From Alphaproteobacteria bacterium (GTDB lineage: Bacteria > Pseudomonadota > Alphaproteobacteria > UBA6615): DNA of 9,765 nt. The DNA lies in assembly GCA_029243445.1 (NCBI GenBank), contig JAQWSA010000005.1:1-9765 (forward strand), written 5' to 3'. The notes beneath the pieces are model-generated. The model had not been told where the DNA came from, searched no databases, and was given only the letters and a program-made list of their open reading frames with translations. Positions within the stretch are counted from its first letter, which is position 1; every line of letters begins with the position of its first letter. This document shows, one piece after another, positions 6,599 to 9,765 of the stretch. Position numbers and translations under genes: made by a program.

Positions 6599-7948
6599 TT
6601 ACATCTTCGTTGCAGTAATATCAAGACTGCTCCGCAACCATTTTATCAATACTTCACTACCTTCAACATACCCGCCTTCTCCTCTTATGTTACTAACAGT
6701 TAAGCGTCCACCAGTACGTTGTAATAAAGATTGTGCAATAAATAGACCTAAACCCAAATGATGATCTCCTCGAGTAGAAATATATGGCTCCCCCACACGA
6801 TCTAAAAGAGCAGGCGAAAAACCAGGTCCATCATCTCTTATAATAACAAATATAGAATCGATGGACCAGGATATTTGCACGGAAACTTTTTCAAGTGCAA
6901 ACTGCAAAGCATTTTGTACTATATTACCTAGTCCATGATTAAACTCCGGGCTACTAAGTACAATAGGCTCCTTACTGTTATCCTCACTTGATACATTAAT
7001 GTCTAATGATACGCCTTCTTTAGGATATCTATCAGCCGCAGAACGAACCAAATCTGATAAATGTATGCGAGCAAAAGGACTACCACTATCTTCTGTTGAT
7101 GGTTGCACCAGTAGCTCAGCTAATATTTCCTTACAGCGTACAGCTTCGGCACACAGAATCTTAATATCATTATTAAACTCGCTATTAGGGTGCATTTCTC
7201 GATTTAATTCCGTCGCTGTAACTAAGATAGTAGATAATGGACTTCCTAACTCATGTGCGGCTGCAGCTGCTAAGCCACCCACTGCTGATAATTGCTGTTC
7301 CCGTGCCAGTGAGAGCTGAGTGACGGATAACGCGTTAGACATACGACGACTCTCCGCAGCTAAGCTTCCCGCATATACCGCTAAAAATAGTGTTCCAATC
7401 ACTACTGCAGTCCATAAACCCCAAACGTATAAGCTTGGTAATTCTAGCCCTAGATCAGTCCAAGGCAAAGGTAAGTGTCTAAAAACTAGAGCTGTTGCAC
7501 AAATAATAACTAAACCACATAAAATTGTGGTTGCCCGTCGGGTTAACACAGTCGCAGAAACTGTTACCGGCCCCACGAATAGTAAAGCAAATGGGTTTGT
7601 TAGTCCTCCCGTTAGGTAAAGCAAAAAAGCTAATTGAAGTGTATCAAAAGCTAAATAGGCCGCGGCCTCCCACTCTTTAAGCAGCCCTTGTTCAGGGTGT
7701 CTGAAGGTCATTACCAGATTCAATAATACTGAAACACCCACAACTAACAAAGCCGAATTTATTGGTAATGACCAGTTCAAACCGAATTGGACCCAAAATA
7801 ATGCCATCAGTTGACCAATAACAGCAACCCAACGAATTCTTGTTAAAGTTCTGAGCTGTACTCGCCCATCAATAACAAATAACGGCCCTGATGGAGAAAC
7901 AATTGATACATCAGGCATTAAGTTTTCTATTTCTTTAGCCTGGTTCAT
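6599..7948 (-). CDS. regB: RegB/PrrB-family membrane redox sensor histidine kinase
   Basis: A 449-residue inner-membrane sensor kinase that phosphorylates RegA in response to the redox state of the quinone pool. The N-terminal half (about 38-195) has six likely membrane segments. GGLTNPF (114-120), the segment tied to quinone sensing in Rhodobacter RegB, is present. The H-box reads AAAAAHELGSPLSTI with phospho-accepting H232. C272 in EAVRCKEIL corresponds to the redox-active cysteine of R. capsulatus RegB (Cys265). The kinase ATP-binding domain follows with the N-box (N346), DDGPGF (372-377) and GLGLF (399-403). All residues needed for activity are in place. The ATG at 7948 has no clear Shine-Dalgarno, and a second Met at residue 11 is possible. 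A good promoter lies just upstream (7976-8004). It is followed by regA in the same operon, while the neighbours often found beside regBA in Rhodobacter (senC/prrC, hvrA) are absent here. Confidence 0.93.
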   Translation of the reverse strand: MNQAKEIENLMPDVSIVSPSGPLFVIDGRVQLRTLTRIRWVAVIGQLMALFWVQFGLNWSLPINSALLVVGVSVLLNLVMTFRHPEQGLLKEWEAAAYLAFDTLQLAFLLYLTGGLTNPFALLFVGPVTVSATVLTRRATTILCGLVIICATALVFRHLPLPWTDLGLELPSLYVWGLWTAVVIGTLFLAVYAGSLAAESRRMSNALSVTQLSLAREQQLSAVGGLAAAAAHELGSPLSTILVTATELNREMHPNSEFNNDIKILCAEAVRCKEILAELLVQPSTEDSGSPFARIHLSDLVRSAADRYPKEGVSLDINVSSEDNSKEPIVLSSPEFNHGLGNIVQNALQFALEKVSVQISWSIDSIFVIIRDDGPGFSPALLDRVGEPYISTRGDHHLGLGLFIAQSLLQRTGGRLTVSNIRGEGGYVEGSEVLIKWLRSSLDITATKM

Positions 7949-7975
7949 TGTATAGCAATCACAATTTCATAAACC

Positions 7976-8004
7976 TTTATAAGGCGATAGTATTCAGGGT
8001 CCAA
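7976..8004 (-). promoter_or_regulatory. Sigma70-type promoter of the regBA operon
   Basis: On the minus strand, TTGGAC (-35, 7999-8004) is followed by a 17-base spacer and TATAAA (-10, 7976-7981). Transcription would start near 7969, giving a leader of about 20 bases before the regB ATG at 7948. Both boxes are one or two bases from consensus with ideal spacing, the best promoter match in the window. The rest of the cobT-regB gap (7949-8116) holds a small AATGTT/AACATT inverted repeat right after the cobT stop and an A/T run at 8033-8040, but no convincing cobT terminator. Confidence 0.6.
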
Positions 8005-8116
8005 TATAACCAATCTTTTCTAAACCTTTCTTAAAAAAAAGGATAAATCGTCAACAAAGAAGTTTCTATAGGCCGTATGGCTAATACTATCTGGTTAACT
8101 TGAATGTTAACAACAT

Positions 8117-9142
8117 TTAATTATCGGCAGTTATTCCAGTTCGACAAGCTATAGAAGCACGTATAATATTTATTGCCACAGATGCCCCAACAGCTCCACC
8201 CATCGAAATACCTAGTTCTAGTATGGGCCGCTTTTCAAGCGTATTTAACAAAATTGAGTGTGCCGGTCCTGGGGACAAATGTGATATATTACAGTGTAAA
8301 ATTAGTTCTGGGTTAATTTTATGTAGCACTAAGGCTGCAGCTGTAGAAACGAATCCATCAAGTAAAACGGGGGTTCTAGCTATGCGAGCTGCTATAATTG
8401 CCCCCACTACAGCAGCAATTTCCTGTCCCCCCAAGCAACGCAAAACATCTAAAGGATCACATATTAATGACTTATTAACTTCTATACCTACTCTAATCGC
8501 ATCAAATGAATTAGTAATATGTATATTTTTTTCTTGTTTTTTATCCCTCAACCAATCGTATATGTCTTCTGATAACAATGCACAACACATTGCTAAGGCT
8601 GACGTTTCATTACCGACCCCCATTTCTCCCAAAACGAGCAAATCAATACTATCTTCAACAGCCAGCATTCCATATGCAATTGCGCGAGCGCACTCATCTT
8701 CAGTCATAGCGGGACCTAGGGTAAAGTCTTTAGTCGACTGATCTAAAGCCATCTCATAAACTCTCAAATCAGCATCAGCCAAAACCGCCAACTGATTAAC
8801 CGCAGCCCCACCAGAGATACAGTTCTGCACCATCTTTGCTGTCATTTTAGAAGAATATTTAGTGACACCTTGATCTGTAATCCCATGATTGCCAGCAAAA
8901 ATACATATTCTCGGGTGCCCCAACTTTGGTGGATACTGCCCTTGCCAAAGTGATAACCAACTTATAATTTCGTCCAATCGGCCTAATGAGCCTATAAATT
9001 TAGTATTCTGGTTTTCCTGTTTTTGCGCTATTTTTCCAGCCTCTAGGTCTGCCTTAGGCAAATCAACCAGTAATTTTAGAATTTCAGTAAAATTTATGCT
9101 ACTTGTATTTGTAGAATTAGATAGATTAGAAACCTCTGTCAT
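8117..9142 (-). CDS. cobT: CobT-family nicotinate-nucleotide:5,6-dimethylbenzimidazole phosphoribosyltransferase homologue with altered active site
   Basis: A complete 341-residue CobT homologue (CobU in Sinorhizobium nomenclature). Canonical CobT moves the phosphoribosyl group of nicotinate mononucleotide to the lower-ligand base, giving alpha-ribazole phosphate for cobalamin. Family features are clear: GSLGRLDEIISWL (51-63), FAGNHGITDQGVT (82-94), GGAAVNQL (111-118), LGEMGVGN (171-178), LGGQEIAAVVGAI (237-249), LLDGFVSTAAALV (260-272) and a C-terminus IIRASIACRTGI like alphaproteobacterial CobT. However, the catalytic-glutamate motif GEGSGA reads GGAVGA (315-320), so the base corresponding to Salmonella Glu317 is Gly316. 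The HxSxEPGH motif reads HLSPGPAH (288-295), and the GTG phosphate-binding loop expected around 198-215 is replaced by a Lys- and Asn-rich stretch. The KPPGSLG motif reads KFIGSLG. Glu173 of GEMG is kept. The ATG at 9142 has a weak GAG six bases upstream. It is divergent from cobS. It may be inactive in the classical reaction or act on a different substrate. Confidence 0.9.
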   Translation of the reverse strand: MTEVSNLSNSTNTSSINFTEILKLLVDLPKADLEAGKIAQKQENQNTKFIGSLGRLDEIISWLSLWQGQYPPKLGHPRICIFAGNHGITDQGVTKYSSKMTAKMVQNCISGGAAVNQLAVLADADLRVYEMALDQSTKDFTLGPAMTEDECARAIAYGMLAVEDSIDLLVLGEMGVGNETSALAMCCALLSEDIYDWLRDKKQEKNIHITNSFDAIRVGIEVNKSLICDPLDVLRCLGGQEIAAVVGAIIAARIARTPVLLDGFVSTAAALVLHKINPELILHCNISHLSPGPAHSILLNTLEKRPILELGISMGGAVGASVAINIIRASIACRTGITADN

Positions 9143-9155
9143 TTTTTTCTCGCTA

Positions 9156-9185
9156 TTGTTAAGAGGGTTTCCCGTTCCGTAAAAT
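9156..9185 (+). promoter_or_regulatory. Candidate cobS promoter in the cobT-cobS divergent gap
   Basis: TTGTTA (9156-9161), an 18-base spacer and TAAAAT (9180-9185) would start transcription near 9192, about 18 bases ahead of the cobS ATG. The 67-base gap is too short for a cobalamin aptamer, so these two genes are not under their own B12 riboswitch as far as this window shows. No clear Shine-Dalgarno precedes cobS. Confidence 0.4.
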
Positions 9186-9209
9186 TACTATTTAACGTAT
9201 AAGTATACT

Positions 9210-9765
9210 ATGAGCCCAAATTCTGAACTATCCAAACCTAATTCATCAGCTGATGAGACTCAATCACCAGGTGTAGTTGAACAGTTGCGATTAGCTATGT
9301 TTTTTTTAACGCGAAAATCAGTAAACGTTTCCGGTGTAGATTATGTTATTACATTCGATGATCTAGTAAAAGCCATATGGCTATTTCCTATTGTAGGAAT
9401 TGCAATAGGAGGTCTGGGCGCAATTGCACTAATATTACTTACATGGGCAAGCGTTCCCGAGCCAGTTGCTGCAGCTTTATCAGTTGGACTTATTATATGG
9501 TTTACTGGGGCCACTCAAGAAGACGGTCTAGCAAATCTTATAGATGGCTTGGGAAGTGGACAAAATAAAGAACAAAAAATAGATATTATGAAGTCTAAAA
9601 CACGTGGCTCATATGGCATACTGTGTCTAGCCATTGTCACGATTGCTAAAATCGCAGCCATAAGTTCTATTGCATATGTGGACATAGGAGCTGCAGCTGC
9701 AGCAATAATTGGGGCTGCCGTATGGAGCCGATCTCTTATAGCCCCAAGCATGCGTTGGCTTCCGC
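9210..9765 (+). CDS. cobS: CobS-family adenosylcobinamide-GDP ribazoletransferase homologue, N-terminal part (cut by window edge), altered active-site motifs
   Basis: 185 codons are visible before the right edge. CobS (CobV) is an integral inner-membrane enzyme that joins alpha-ribazole (phosphate) to adenosylcobinamide-GDP, the last step of cobalamin assembly. The family is identified by EQLRLAMFFLTR (24-35), FPIVGIAIGGLGA (59-71), GATQEDGLANLIDGLGSG (100-117), IDIMKSKTRGSYG (124-136) and hydrophobic helices at about 58-78, 85-99, 137-155 and 160-175. Two motifs kept from E. coli to Sinorhizobium differ. HxDGLADxxDG becomes QEDGLANLIDG, losing the His (Q103) and an Asp (N109), and MRDSRxGTxG becomes MKSKTRGSYG, losing the DSR. 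Glu104, Asp105 and Asp112 remain. The start is chosen as the ATG at 9210, which leaves a polar extension of about 20 residues before the usual N-terminus. The frame is open throughout. It is divergent from cobT. Confidence 0.87.
   Translation, partial: MSPNSELSKPNSSADETQSPGVVEQLRLAMFFLTRKSVNVSGVDYVITFDDLVKAIWLFPIVGIAIGGLGAIALILLTWASVPEPVAAALSVGLIIWFTGATQEDGLANLIDGLGSGQNKEQKIDIMKSKTRGSYGILCLAIVTIAKIAAISSIAYVDIGAAAAAIIGAAVWSRSLIAPSMRWLP

Noticed and set aside
8033..8040. Eight-base A/T run considered as the cobT terminator
   Set aside because: No stable stem lies directly ahead of it in the cobT reading direction.
8223..8741. 172-codon open frame on the plus strand inside cobT
   Set aside because: Antisense of conserved cobT motifs; composition and lack of a ribosome site mark it as a shadow.
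8117..9142. cobT considered as a pseudogene
   Set aside because: The frame is full length, the motifs outside the active site are intact, and there is no frameshift or internal stop; loss of catalytic residues alone does not justify a pseudogene call.
9515..9751. 78-codon minus-strand frame opposite cobS
   Set aside because: The plus strand encodes the conserved CobS helices and motifs in an uninterrupted frame, so the minus-strand frame is a shadow.

Overview
This window looks like chromosomal DNA of an AT-rich Gram-negative bacterium, most probably a low-GC alphaproteobacterium. That reading rests on the RegB/RegA redox two-component pair, which has the alphaproteobacterial form of the C-terminal helix-turn-helix, and on the C-terminus of CobT, which resembles alphaproteobacterial CobT (CobU in Sinorhizobium nomenclature). 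The adjacent divergent cobT/cobS pair fits the same picture. A TonB-dependent receptor and a heptose biosynthesis enzyme (HldE) show an outer membrane, probably with heptose-containing LPS. No mobile elements, CRISPR arrays, tRNAs or rRNAs were seen.

Layout. Positions 1-3540 (minus strand) hold a vitamin B12 uptake operon. A cobalamin riboswitch (about 3339-3537) leads, after a long untranslated leader, into btuB (outer-membrane receptor), btuF (periplasmic binding protein) and the start of btuC (inner-membrane permease, cut by the window edge). Divergent from it, at 3662-4414 on the plus strand, is a short-chain dehydrogenase that ends at a hairpin terminator. Convergent to that is hldE (minus), preceded by regB-regA (minus), a membrane sensor kinase and response regulator with a well-formed sigma70-type promoter in front of regB. 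Upstream of this, cobT (minus) and cobS (plus, cut by the right edge) are divergently arranged over a 67-base gap.

How the genes relate. Two blocks concern cobalamin: import under riboswitch control on the left, and the last steps of nucleotide-loop assembly (CobT activates the lower ligand base, CobS joins it to the corrinoid) on the right. The middle genes have housekeeping roles in envelope sugar synthesis and redox control and are not obviously linked to B12.

Most notable observation. The CobT and CobS homologues are intact reading frames with clear family-wide similarity, yet both have lost hallmark catalytic or metal-binding residues. In CobT the usual GEGSGA catalytic-glutamate motif reads GGAVGA, and the HxSxEPGH and GTG-loop motifs are also changed. 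In CobS the usual HEDGLADxxDG reads QEDGLANLIDG, and MRDSRxGTYG reads MKSKTRGSYG. Parallel change in two neighbouring enzymes that act in sequence suggests either joint loss of the classical reaction or a shared new activity.
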